From Sisyra terminalis (taxonomy: Eukaryota; Arthropoda; Insecta; Neuroptera; Sisyridae), in contig OY292274.1 in the NCBI GenBank assembly GCA_958496175.1, positions 62,196,630 to 62,260,629 of the forward strand: a DNA stretch of 64,000 nt, given 5' to 3'. The translations under genes and the position numbers were made by a program. Positions 46,134 through 57,632 of the stretch are shown here, one piece after another. Under the pieces are notes generated by a model. It was not told the DNA's origin. It made no database searches and saw nothing but the letters and a program-made list of their open reading frames with translations. Numbering within the stretch: position 1 is the first letter of the stretch; the number at the start of each line of letters is the position of its first letter.

Positions 46134-46931
46134 TAAAGGTGTTTTTTTTTTGCTTCCATGCCGAAATTTCGTTGGAAATATTTCAAAAAAAATTCCCTAA
46201 AAGTTTGAGCTCTTAATATTAATATTAAGTACTCATTCACAGCGTGTGAATATTTTCCATTTAAAATACACGTAAACTTTGATTTTTTTTTAAATTTTTA
46301 TAGTTCAGCGGCATTTTATGGTATCGCCTCGCTCAAAGTCGGGATTTTTTTTACAATTGTATACTCTACAAAAGTGCCTATTGCGGCAAAATCGTAATTT
46401 ACACGGGCGAGGTAGTACGGGTCACTAAACCTAGATTTTTCATAGATTTCTCGTTTTTCTCTCAGTAACTCATGAATTATAAGACCTACAGAAAAAATGT
46501 CAATGCCAAATTTATAGGAAATTTAATTTCCTGCAAAAAAGTTCCAAAAATCCAAATTGCTAAGATCGATATTTCTCGAGATATTGAGCCTTGAATTTCT
46601 CTTACTATAAAATTTTTACGGATTATTGAGTAAAATTTAAGAAAATATTGATTTTTTATTCCTTATTAAAAATAATTAAAAATAGGCATTTTTTTAGAGC
46701 ATACAATTGTAAAAAAATCCCCACTTTGAGCGGGGCGATACCATAAAATGCCGCTGAGCTATAAAAATTTAAAAAAAAAATCAAAGTTTACGTGTATTTT
46801 AAATGGAAAATATTCACACGCTGTGAGCGAGTACTTAATATTAATATTAAGAGCTCAAACTTTTAGGGAATTTTTTTTGAAGTATTTCCAACAAAATTTC
46901 GGCATGGGAGCAAAAAAAAACCCTCAACCTA
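46134..46931. mobile_element. Foldback element 4
   Basis: A near-palindrome of about 800 bp. The arms share TTGCTTCCATGCCGAAATTT (left) with the complement of AAATTTCGGCATGGGAGCAA (right), GAGCTCTTAATATTAATATT and GGTATCGCC...GCTCAAAG. Both arms have CTTAATATTAATATTAAG close to the end. The outer ends (TAAAGGTG, CAACCTA) are diverged and no target duplication is clear. Confidence 0.82.
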
Positions 46932-48570
46932 TATAATATTGTCTGTAAATTAATATTATTCTTAATAAAATACATTAAATCATTGTTATAAATAAAGTTA
47001 CCTGTAAATTAAAATCGAATTTTAAAGTCAATAAATGTATTTTGTAAAATTATTATTAATATGGCAATTGTAAAATGAGAATGATATTGTTATTATTATT
47101 ATTATTTATAAAGAAGCTATAGTGAGGTGATTAGTTATAGAAGTTTATTTCTTATATATATTCCAAAATTTAGGTCACAAATTTAAATGTTTCGAATTTT
47201 ATACAGAAGTAAACACGAAAACGACAACTGTTTCATGGTAATTTATTAACAAAGATAACTTTATGTAACCACGCCTTCATTACATACCCCTAGCGTTTTA
47301 AAAAATGTTTGTATTTCCTTTGGTTTTAATTAAAAAAGTTGCGGGTTTTTTTCCCAATTCACATTAAAGCCTTTGAAATTCTTCGAGGCCTATTTATAGT
47401 TTCACATTCAATTCGACTTTTTCTTATAATTTTTTTCGCTATATTCTTTTAAGAAAATGGAATACATTAGACATTTTTTTTCCTTGATCAAAAACAAAGT
47501 ATTAGTGTTTTATTTACATATTTTATTAGTCTGAGATAACCGTAAAATAAATGCAGACGAAAAATTATTTAAAATTATCGTATTAAAACTGTGTCATGAA
47601 TTTTCCGTTTGATTTTTTATGATAATTCTCCAAAATTGTACGTTTAGTGAAACTCTATGTTAAATAATTAAAAGTGTTAATTTAAACGAACGCTTTTTGT
47701 AGAAATTTGGACAGAATTATTAACAATTAGCATCAAACGAAAATTTGAAGGTGAATTACATTGTCAGGCTGCGAGAAAAACGAATGGTATAAGAATATAT
47801 ATTAAATTATACAAAGATAAACTTAAATTATTTTCACCTTCACTTTAAACGGAAAATGTATTCAGTCTTTATTAGTCTTCAAAATATGATATTTCAGGTT
47901 TTATACTTTATATACTTATCATATACAACCGGTGAACGTATTTGAACATTTTGATATGGTTTTTCCGAAAATGTGAGACGTGAAAATAAATTTAATTTTC
48001 CGAATACATTTTGTAGTCATCTGGCATGGAAATGGTAACCGGTACATGTAATTGAGTATATAATTATTTTATTTATGAAGCAAATCGTAATCTGATATGA
48101 ATTGAATTAATTTGGTACTAGAACAAAGGAAAATAAAAATTTATCTTATTTTTCGGCAAATCATTAAAAATATAATCAAATACATTTTTCTTTTATTTTA
48201 TCAAACATACTGAAACCCATATAATTGAAATTTAAAAAAAATGCCTTTCGTCCCTTCTTTTTGTCCTCCAATTATTAAATATGCCAAAAACTTAAATCGG
48301 TTGAGAGATAAAACCGGTACATTGGTATTGTCCGGCGGAATTTAATAGTGCGGGTATACAGAGATAATATTCAAAATGACATAATAAGTATGTTGTCCTT
48401 TTGCAAAATCTAATGTTCTGAAATTATCGTAACGTAGCATTTTAGATGGGAAAATTAATGGAAAATTTATTGTTTTTCCTTTTTTACAATAATTTTCAAA
48501 CAGCATATCTGTTCTTGGTGAAAAACCCAAGGTAGTTCATGGTTGTATTTAGAATGCCGTAATTCGATGA
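46932..48570. other. Intronic AT-rich DNA, nothing recognised
   Basis: No gene or repeat was identified. Confidence 0.45.
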
Positions 48571-48584
48571 AACTTTTTTATTTT

Positions 48585-49320
48585 TTATATATAAATCGGC
48601 CATCAGGATCTAGGTCCTATAATCCGATTTGATGACCGGAGCTGACGTGATGGAGATCACTCCCAGTGGAGAAATCTCCCTATGCCTCTACTTGATCACC
48701 AGGCACTTTTTTTAGCCTTCTTTCATTTTGGTGCTCCAAAAGTGGCGGAATCAGGGGACTCAACTTTCCAAAATGATTAGTGGTACGTACGGTAATGGAG
48801 TCGGTGACTGATGAGATGTGTAAGTCTCTTCGGAGAGTCTCATTTGTGACATACCATGGAGCATCTGCCAACTGTCTCAGGATCTTTGATTGGGTGGCCT
48901 CGATTAATTTAATGCTTGATTTGCTGGCAGAGCCCCACAGCTCAATACCGTACGACCAGATTGGCACTATTACTGCTTTGTATATAAGTAGTTTATCCTC
49001 AAGGGGAAGTTTAGAGCCCCTACCCAACAGCCAGTATAACTGTTTGAACCTCTTGTTGATGTATTTTCGTTTTTGGATGATGTGAGATTTCCAGGTCAGC
49101 CTCCTGTCCAGATGAACACCAAAGTATTTGACGGTATCGGATGATGGGATCTCAGTTGAGTCCAGATTGCCCGGGGGGCCCGTTCCTTTCCTGAGAGTGA
49201 AGGTCACTTGAACTGATTTGGACTTATTGATAGTGATTTTCCATTTTTCAGTCCAAGTGCCCAGTAGGTTTAAATGGTGCTGGAGGTACAGAGAGGCAAT
49301 TACGGCGTCCTCGGCGATTG
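48585..49320 (-). mobile_element. 5'-truncated jockey-like LINE
   Basis: The minus-strand frame, open from 49320 to 48680, reads TEKWKITINKSKSVQVTFTL, then DTVKYFGVHLDRRLTWKSHI, then LLIYKAVIVPIWSYGIELWG and QSKILRQLADAPWYVTNETL. This is the end of a jockey-clade reverse transcriptase and its thumb region (W....NKSK, LG..LD..L.WK.HI, YKAVI.PIW.YGI.LWG, Q.K.LR.....PWY..N..). The catalytic FADD lies upstream and is missing. A 3' UTR of about 95 bp ends in GGACCTAGATCCTGATGGCC and an A-rich tail. The frame being intact suggests recent insertion. Confidence 0.88.
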
Positions 49321-51034
49321 AACTTGGAAATATTTTAAATACAAGATAATATGATAAGGATGAATTTTTTGCTAAGATAATTTTCTTGGAATACAAGTTA
49401 GCCTCTTGTATTCTTCTTGTACCATTGAATGTTTCTATGATATTTGACTAAATTAAAAAATATTACCGATATCAATTAATTTTCGTAATTCAATTTTAGG
49501 TGGTACGAAGTTCACCGGATTCTATAAACTTAAGCCATTGAATCAATTCGTCTCTTAATTTTAAATGAACAATGAAACAATCTAAAGCTTATAAGTAGAT
49601 TGCATTAAGTAAATATATGTGCAAAATGCATTACACGTACATATAGGAAATGATAATCAAGTTCTGAAACCTCTAAACCTCAAGCTTAAAGTTCTCAAGC
49701 TTTACTCAACACTTTAGTTATTTACTAGTAAATTAAATCTAACACCAGGGATTGATTTTTTTTTAAAGAATTAAAAGTTTACTTCAAAAATAACATAAAC
49801 GAGGGCATTAAGAAAAGGAAACAAAAAAGAAAGATAGGATGTCAAAAAACTTTATTGACAACTGTAAATTATAATCGAAATGGTTTTTTTTTTCATATCC
49901 ATAATTTATTGAGGGGACGGTTCTTCCTTATCAATTGAATTTTTTTGTAAACCAAAATATATATAGTCATATAAGAAAAAAATAAATTACGATTTCAACA
50001 ATTCCCTTTTCACGTGTGTAAAAAATCCCATAGAGTACCTACTGGTATAAGTCTCACGGATAAATCCTCAAGAATAAAAAAGAGAAAAACGGAAATAAAA
50101 TGCGGTACGCTATCGAAAAAAAAAATGTGAATAATAAATTGTTGTTCAAAAGAATTATTATCAAGTGTTGGTGGTATATCCACTAGAAATTATGTTTCAG
50201 ATGATTTTATAACTGAGCAATAAAATATGAATTTATTTCTTCAATCTATTCCACAGCTGAAATAAAAATGTAAATTAAATTTCTTTACTTCGTCACCAAC
50301 GGGAATTACGACTTGGTGATCAATTTTTCATTCCTTTTTTTTTTAAAAGAGAAAATTTTGGTTTAGAACAATCAGAAGGATTTGTTATTTATCCATAAAA
50401 TATATCAGTTCTAAATATGCATCTGGTGTATCACAGACTCCAAATGAAAGTCGTAAAAATTGTGTACAAAGAATACAAATTGTGTATAATTCCTATGGTA
50501 GCCAATTCGTTTCTAAAAGTATCGATAAAATTTGCATTTATAATGTAAAATTTTCATTATTTACCCTATTAAATAAAGTAACAATAACTTCATTACGATT
50601 TAGAGCTAGAGACCATTACGAACAATTATGAAAGTGAACAATTTTAACCTCGGATGATTACTCCACTAGAAATTGCATCGGGTCCTTATTGGGCTCCAAT
50701 TAGAAAATCCCTATTTGGGCCCAATGAGGGCCACAATGTGGAATGACTAATGGAGAAATCCCCATTGGGCCCTACGTGGGCCCACAGTGGGAAAGCTGAA
50801 CATTGCAATTAAAAATTATTGTAATTGCTTTATTTTACAGTATAATTACAATTCATATTAGCAGTTATGGATGAAATTTTTTGAAATATATGAATTGAAG
50901 TTATTAAATAATTGTGCCTCAACTGATTGCATTGAAGTGAGATGACAGTAAGAGAGAAATAAAAACTTAGCTTCAAAAAAAGTTAAAATATCCTCTTTTG
51001 TAATTCACCAATGTGGGGCTTATTAAATTTATTA
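49321..51034. other. Intronic AT-rich DNA, one GC-richer repeat-like patch
   Basis: No gene was seen. At 49498, GGTGGTACGAAGTTCACCGG resembles the complement of the Helitron-like end at 29115. At 50680-50810 phrases such as TTGGGCCCAATGAGGGCC and CCATTGGGCCCTACGTGGGC repeat. A related patch at 52955-53020 lies beyond the Helitron, suggesting one older element interrupted by it. Confidence 0.4.
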
Positions 51035-52662
51035 TCTACTCTAATATTATAAAAAGGAAAGATTTAATTGTTTGTTTACATCGAATAAACTACGAAACTA
51101 CTTGACCGATTTGAATTTTTTTTTTCACTGTTAGGAAGCTACACTATCTCCTTTGAACATAGGCAATACTAAATTTTCAGTGTATTAAATGAGTCTTTTT
51201 AAAGTCGACAAAATAGTGTTTTTAAGTTTGATTATGTTTTTCGTAAAAGAAATAAGAGAAATAAAAATTTTCATATACCAATACAAATAGCAAATCTGAA
51301 AATAAAATTTAATCTACCCCTACATTGCTCAAACGAAGTCGCGGGGGTCAGCTATATTGAATATATATGTACGAAAAATTCAAGTTTATGCTCAAATGAT
51401 GATATGAAATAACATAGTTAAAACTTGAAGGCCAAAATGAGAGAATGGCAGATATAAATATATCGTTTAAGTAATCTAAACCGGTTTGAGGTATTTATTA
51501 TTTGTTGTTAATTATAAATACATTAACACCTTTTTTCGATTCCCTAAATTACACCTTTGAATCTGCATTTTTCTCATTACCATATTATTAATTATCGCAA
51601 GTTGAGAACAGGTAAAATTCTTTTCAATTTACACCTGTTTGGAATTTATTCGATTTTGCTCACAATAATGGTCATTATGGAGCAAAGGTCAAAAAAATTG
51701 CAGTTTAATATTAGTCTACCTGAATTATATGATTGAAGAACAGGTTAATCGATTTCGATTATATTATGTTTTCAGGTACATGTTTATGTTTCCCCCCAAA
51801 AAATGTATAATGAAGATCATAGACCAGTCTAATCTAAATAGTTGTACCAATATTATTTTCTGATTTGACTTATGGTTCCAATTTAAAGACAGCTGTAATG
51901 AGTTGATAGATATTTTTTACGATACCGAAAAATCAGCATACATGAAATCAGAGGTGGCCTATACATATTATATTGCGGACTACTTCGGAAATGCATCATA
52001 ACTACGGGAGCCTCTTTTGAATTTATATCTCAAATTCTCCATACTAAATTTAGATACACTGTAATCATTTTAATATTTCGGTTTTCACCAATTTGGTCAT
52101 TATAAAAGGTATACCTTTTATGAAAGCCTGATGCATATCGCGGGTCGAAAAATTGTCAAAGGTGCCTTTTGTGGTCCGCGGGTTGGCTACCTTTGACAAC
52201 CTCTGCTTTAAATAAACAATGAATATTGTATCTTTTACCTACATATATAAAATTGTGATGTTGGTTTATGTAGATTTCAAAAGCTCAAAAAAATTAATAT
52301 TGATTTAGCTCAAATTTTGTCACCATATACAATCCGCTTCAAAGATAGTTTTTATCTTTTTCTTGCGTCGAAAACATACCTGCGATCGCAAGAAAACGGC
52401 TTTTTCAACGGCCTATACAATAACCGCTATCAATACTGCATTGCTATGATGGTGCAGTGATTTTTAAAGGTAGAGCAAATTTTCACTAAACTTAATTGAT
52501 TAACACATATTTTGAAAGTAAGTTATAAATTGGTACACTGAGGAATACTGCGGGTTGATGCGGGAGGTGATTCTAATAATTCATAAGTTTTTTTTTTGTT
52601 AAATTCAATTTATTTATTTACAACCATAGGCCGGCAAGACAACGTCTGCCGGGTTCAGCTAG
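51035..52662 (+). mobile_element. Non-autonomous Helitron, 1.63 kb, copy B
   Basis: Starts TCTACTCTAATATTATAAAA after A and ends GCCGGGTTCAGCTAG before T. Inverted partner of 36149-37777, with nearly the same length (1628 versus 1629 bp) and order of parts: short-Helitron 5' part, defective inner end GCGGGGGTCAGCTAT at 51341-51355, hAT-type MITE at 51949-52205, then the AACGTCTGCCGGGTTCAG end. No Rep/helicase coding. Confidence 0.8.
51949..52205. mobile_element. hAT-type MITE inside Helitron copy B
   Basis: Same MITE as 36609-36866, inverted with its host: CAGAGGTGGCCTATACATAT at the left, GGTTGGCTACCTTTGACAAC with CTCTG at the right. Confidence 0.65.
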
Positions 52663-53027
52663 TTTGTTATATGTCCACATATTATTGTAACAGTTAATTG
52701 ATGACCACTAAGGTATATTACAATTGTTATTAGCGTAATGTGTATATGATTTATTTCTAAAGTTATATACAAAGGCTTAATACTAATAAGTCGAATATGA
52801 CTCGCGAATTTTGGCGTTTACGAGCCAAAAGGTGTCGAGAATCAATCCAGCAATGGAACATCTAATGGCTATAGAATATTTACATCATAATTCGAAAGAA
52901 ACATCAAATGCAACCAACAATTAATCTGCACTGGAAGATAATAATGAATTGTTTGGTTTCCCAATTGGGATCTTATTGCGATTGCCTAACAGGGTCCAAA
53001 GGGGCAGCTCAATAAGGATCCCATAGG

Positions 53028-53739
53028 TAGTGGCGTAGCTGGGTAACCAAGGGCCCTGGAGCAAATTAAAAAATGGGGCCCCACTGCTATGTAAACTGAT
53101 TAGGTTTTATCAAATAAAAATATGAAATATACAAACACTTGAAAAATGCTAAGCTACTTAAGCTGTTTTTTGTGCATTGCAGGGGAGGTAATAAAAATAT
53201 TAAACAGTAACAACATAAATTACAATTAATACTTGGTGTAGGTTTGGCTAATAAAACGAAATAGAGAAGATTCAAGGGTTTATTATATAAAGGTCGGGCC
53301 TACCAACTGACTAAACAACAATTATATTTACAATTTTTTCCTAGCTTTAGTTTTCGCAAAAGTATCAATGACTTCGTTTAAATCCAGGCTTGATGCGGCT
53401 TTGTTTTCAATTGCTCTTAGCGATAAATATCGGAGTCGAGTTTGACCCATATTATTTCTTAAATAATTTTTTTATTATTTTTAATTTGCTAAATGACCTT
53501 TCAGCTACTGCAGAAGTTGCAGGAATTGTAAAGAATAATAACATTGCTGTAAATACTTCCGTTAGGTCGCATTCTAGCACTCCATATTTGCTCATTATTT
53601 CCTTACATAATTGGTGAACTTCCAACTGGATTTCCAAAAGTGCAGTTCGATCAAGATTTCTGGTAAGGATTCGAGGACCCCCTGAGCTTGAGGGCCCCGG
53701 GGCACTGCCCCACCTAGCCCCTAGGTAGCTACGCCACTG
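53028..53739 (-). mobile_element. Short hAT element, copy 5
   Basis: The termini TAGTGGCGTAGCTGGGTAAC and (reversed) CAGTGGCGTAGCTACC are flanked by a perfect 8-bp duplication CCCATAGG (53020-53027, 53740-53747). 712 bp. Confidence 0.95.
53343..53637 (-). pseudogene. hAT transposase dimerisation domain, copy 5 (frameshifted)
   Basis: From 53637 the frame reads MEIQLEVHQLCKEI and FFTIPATSAVAERSFSKLKI, then is broken by one extra T in a T-run near 53467. The remaining part (RYLSL.AIENK..SSLDLNEV) continues in the next frame to KARKKL-like coding. Confidence 0.75.
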
Positions 53740-53747
53740 CCCATAGG

Positions 53748-54391
53748 GCTCACTCGAAAATTTCTTGCCAGGTATTGATAAAAAAATATTCCATAAATAA
53801 ATAAATAACTAAAAAAATTATTTATTCTTATCATTTTTTTCTTTTTAAATTATGTTAATTTCAAAATAATGAATAAATATGTTGAGGAATGCAAATTTTT
53901 AATGTCACTAAACCATTAAGAGTCGGTTTTTAACATCTAAATAGTGCCATTAACTTTATCCGGAGGAAAAAGAAAAGTTGCTTGTTTTCATTGTGAAACA
54001 GTAATGTGTTGGGTATATCTAACAGATAAGTTTTTATCTATTAAAAAGCTATCATTAAGCCTACATATCCAGCTGAAAATTCAAGCCGTTAATTTGATAA
54101 GGACAATGGCATATTGATTTCCATTTTTCGAGAGCTGAACTTTGCAATGGTCACATACTTTCCCAATAACATTCATTAGAATTTCATATCTACATTAGAG
54201 GGTAAAAATTTTTGTGCCAACACATTGAGAAACGGAAACCTCCCACGCTTACATTACCGATCTTTATTTTCTCAAATATTCTCGATTTCATCCCTGACTG
54301 AACCCAATGACCGTGGGGATAATTAATTCCGGTCAATCGATTTGATTCTGAAGTGGCTTAATTGAATGATTGAAGATGTGATTTCACTTAC
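53748..54391. other. Intronic DNA up to the TM3-TM4 exon donor, nothing recognised
   Basis: No gene or repeat; the intron donor CAGA/GTAAGT is at 54391. Confidence 0.45.
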
Positions 54392-54592
54392 TCTGCGTTT
54401 TCATCGGCTTTAGTTTGGAGACGAAAAAAATTGGCGAATTCCAGATGAGACTGGCCATCCAGACGATGGTGATCATTTTATATGCATGGAACTGCGTTTG
54501 CCAGCGCCGGGATTTCAATGGACGACAAATTGCGAAATATCTTTCTAATGAAATCGCCACCAATGTGCAGACTCCGACCGATACTGAGACAG
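54392..54592 (-). CDS. SKR: Sulfakinin/CCK-like receptor, TM3-TM4 exon
   Basis: The acceptor TTATTGCAG/CTGTCT (54593-54595) and donor CAGA/GTAAGT (54391) are strong. The frame reads VSVSVGVCTLVAISLERYF, then AICRPLKSRRWQTQFHAYKM (TM3 with the E-R-Y form of the DRY motif, and intracellular loop 2), then ITIVWMASLIWNSPIFFVSK (TM4 with conserved Trp and Pro), KLKPMKTQ. ERYFAICRPL is characteristic of the CCK receptor family. Phase 1 at both sides; the last A joins AT of the next exon as an Asn codon. The preceding exon (TM1-TM2) was not found up to 64000, so the gene runs off the window. Confidence 0.94.
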
Positions 54593-55530
54593 CTGCAATA
54601 ACAAAATTTATTCATTAAATTTTTCTAAGCTATATGTAGTATGTTATTGCTTTGTTTGCTTGTCGATTTAACTTGAGTTATTTAAATTTATTCCAACGAA
54701 GAAAAAATTTATAACCGTTAATAAACTGTTCTTGCCTTTCATAACCCAGAGATACTTGAATTATAATATGAATACATTACGGAATTTTCTTTAAAAACAT
54801 ATAATGGACAACCGGCTACTGGTATCGTAACCTAAACAATGTTTTGGTTATTATATTATATTATATTATTTTATTCAAAGTTTTGAAAACATATCTACAT
54901 ATTTAATTCAAATATACTTTGCAACACATGCAAAGGGATACAATTTTTTTAAGTTAAATTATTCCTGAAAGAATTAACGCAAATATTACCACTCATGATA
55001 TTATTTCCGGGTTCGGTTTCATGTCTTTTGTCGTTTTAAATGAAATTGTAATTTGGGAATAAAAAAACCAACATTAAAAGGTTGTCAAGGGAGTAATTAA
55101 TTTTCTGACTAATGAAATTTCATCCTAAAAAATATATAAACTTTATTTGAATGACACATTATTCACTGACAAAAAAATGCCAAAAATAAATACTTCCCAC
55201 CCATATGGAATATGAAATTTCCAAACAAAACTATTTAGATTGTAAGTTTGCAGCAGATTCGGTTCTGATGACACGTTTTCCTGTGACAAGGAAAGCACAA
55301 GCTTTAATACATTTTATTAGACAATGCATTTGAAACGTGCAGATTGCAAGTGAAAATATAGGAAAATAACGGAAACGTTACTATACCATTTTGTGACAAT
55401 TTACATTTGAATAAAGTAATAATAGTTTTGCACATGGAATACCAATATCTTTTTAGATGGTATAACCAAACAAAGTGGGAAATTGTTATCGTTAAATTAT
55501 TTAAAATAAACAATAGGTTTTATTATTGTA
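54593..55530. other. Upstream receptor intron, nothing recognised
   Basis: No gene or repeat was identified, and no TM1-TM2-like open stretch was seen on the minus strand. Confidence 0.4.
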
Positions 55531-56138
55531 TATGGGGCATTCCATGGTGACTGGTGGGACATTTGACTTTGAATTTCGACTAATTATGAGCTATAATTAG
55601 ATGATTGAAACTAGTATAATCATAAAATGTATCACATTTTATAGAAATATAACCAATTAACAACATCACTTAATAAAAAAAATCTTTTTTTTCTTAGTTT
55701 CTTGTAATTGTCACTTGAATTAGTGTGACTAGTGGGACACCAAAACATCCTTCTCTCTTACTATGGTGCACTTAAAGACAAATGTCAGTTCGACTACTAA
55801 ATTTTCAAAAGAGATTTTCTTCCTTCTACTATATTTATCTCACATTATTTCATTTTCATCAAATATTAGACTAATTACTTACATAGAAGAAATTAAAAAA
55901 AAATTATTGTGACTGGTGGGACAAGTACAAAATGTGTAAACAAAATTTTTCGTTAATGACACTTTTATATTTTTTCTATCTTTGTATTGTTAATTGGGCA
56001 ACGTATTGGTGGAGGTTTTTGATTTAAGGTAGAATTTTATTTATTTCTATACATTTATATATTTTCGGTAACACAAGAATATTGTTTAGACTTAAATTTT
56101 TTCTATAATTTCCGAATAAACATTAAACTAATTTTTAT

Positions 56139-56591
56139 TCAATCATTATCCTTGAAGAATAAAGTCCAGTGTCTTACATTATTGGACTCTGATGATGTTG
56201 CCGTCAAATAATAACTAATGCTTTTATTGTCATCAGCTTTAAAATAATGGTGTTTTCTAATGCATGGAATTTGTTTAATGTTTTGCCACTGTTTGTTAAG
56301 ATGTGAATGATTTTTTTTAATATCATCTGCTCCAACAAGGAAAACATGGAACCCATTGATACCATTTAACACTAAATATTCGTGGCAGTCTTTACTATTT
56401 TTAATTACTGCTTTTCTTGTCATAATAGCAGACCAAAGAGTTCGTTTTGCTATTGCTCCGATACCATCAACTGCTCCTTTACCATGACCAGAAGCAAAAA
56501 AAAATCCAATTCTATCTAATTCAAAAAAAAAATCCATCATGTATTGGCTATAAGCTATAGTCCCACCAGTCAAATGTGCCTGGTGGTACAT
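56139..56591 (-). pseudogene. Transposase C-terminal fragment (HGKG..DGIG motif)
   Basis: A 150-codon frame, the longest non-LINE frame in the window. It reads FFFASGHGKGAVDGIGAIAK with RTLWSAIMTRKAVIKNSKDC, then VLNGINGFHVFLVGADDIKK, and ends WTLFFKDND. The phrase SHGKGAVDGIGG.VKR..W is found in a set of transposon-encoded proteins of arthropods and other animals whose superfamily I cannot name safely. The upstream part, which should hold more of the catalytic domain, is missing: foldback 5 begins 30 bp upstream and beyond it no coding resumes. The first residues overlap a copy of the element's 16-bp motif. Confidence 0.55.
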
Positions 56592-56620
56592 ATTCGAAAA
56601 GAACCTAGAGACTATAATAT

Positions 56621-57632
56621 TAGGGTGTCCGTTTTTCCCAAATTGATTTTTTTACAGCGATCGCCCCATGAATTTTTAGTTTATGATACAAAAAACATTA
56701 TCCAATACAATTAAACTCTTAATTTCTTCTTTAAACCATGCCGGAAGCATGTTACTTTTACCTTTTAAATAACATGGGATTAATTGACTTTTTACTTTTA
56801 ATTTTTTTTCCTCTGAAACAAATAGATGAAAAGATTAAAGATCAAAGTATTCCGACGTAAAATTTAATGCTCTACAAAAAAGGTATCTTATACATTTTCA
56901 ATTTAATCACTTCATTAAAAGTTATTCAACATTTAACTTGTGCCTAATATAAATCTTGCAATATTTTCAACTTTTAGCTCATTTTTACTTTTTTTGACTA
57001 TAAAATCTTTGGAAGAGAAGATAAAAATTATTATCATTAGAGCGCCAGTGATTATTTGTGTTAATTTTAAGGCTTGACTTGAAAATCAAACAAAAAAATC
57101 ATTTTTTGATAATTAAAACAAATGGCATAAGATCCGAATTGGCTATAGTCATGAAATTCAATTTATCCAGCAAAATTTTCGAACTTTAATCAATATTTTG
57201 TGCCTAATTTCATACTTATTAATGAGACTATCGACAAAAGTTCAATTGAAATTCAAATTTTTACCATTTCACCTGACGCCATGTATGAGAAATTTCTTAG
57301 AACTTGTAGTCACAAATTAAATGTTGAATAACTTTTAATGGAGTGATTTAATCGAAAGTTCATAAGACACCTTTTTTGTAGAGCGTTAAATTTTACGTCA
57401 GATTAAGTTGATCATAAATCTTTTCATTCATTTGTTTCTGAGAAAAAAAATTAAATGTAAAAAATCAAATAATCCCATGTTATTTAAATGGTAAAAGTAT
57501 CATGATTCCGGCACGGTTTAATCAAGAAATTAAGAGCTTAATTGTATTGGATAATTTTTTTTGTACCCTAAGCTAAAAATTCAGGGGGCGATTGCTGTAA
57601 AAAAATCAATTTGGGAAATAACGAACACCCTA
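56621..57632. mobile_element. Foldback element 5
   Basis: A 1012-bp near-palindrome with ends TAGGGTGTCCG and CGAACACCCTA, flanked by a perfect 9-bp duplication CTATAATAT (56612-56620, 57633-57641). The arms share TTACAGCGATCGCCCC-like ends, CCATGCCGGAAGC and the motif GCTCTACAAAAAAGGTATCT. The CTTAATATTAATATTAAG palindrome is reduced here to CTCTTAATTTCTT. No coding sequence. Confidence 0.9.

Noticed and set aside
48780..49085. 101-codon plus-strand frame
   Set aside because: Antisense shadow of the open LINE frame at 48680-49320.
20850..53275. A conserved 62-codon frame (start near MNLLYFVLLAKPTPSINCN) in hAT copies 2-5
   Set aside because: It lies in the 3' untranslated part of the element, after the hATC stop, and reaches the terminal repeat. 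Copies share it because they are closely related; composition shows no protein-like bias.
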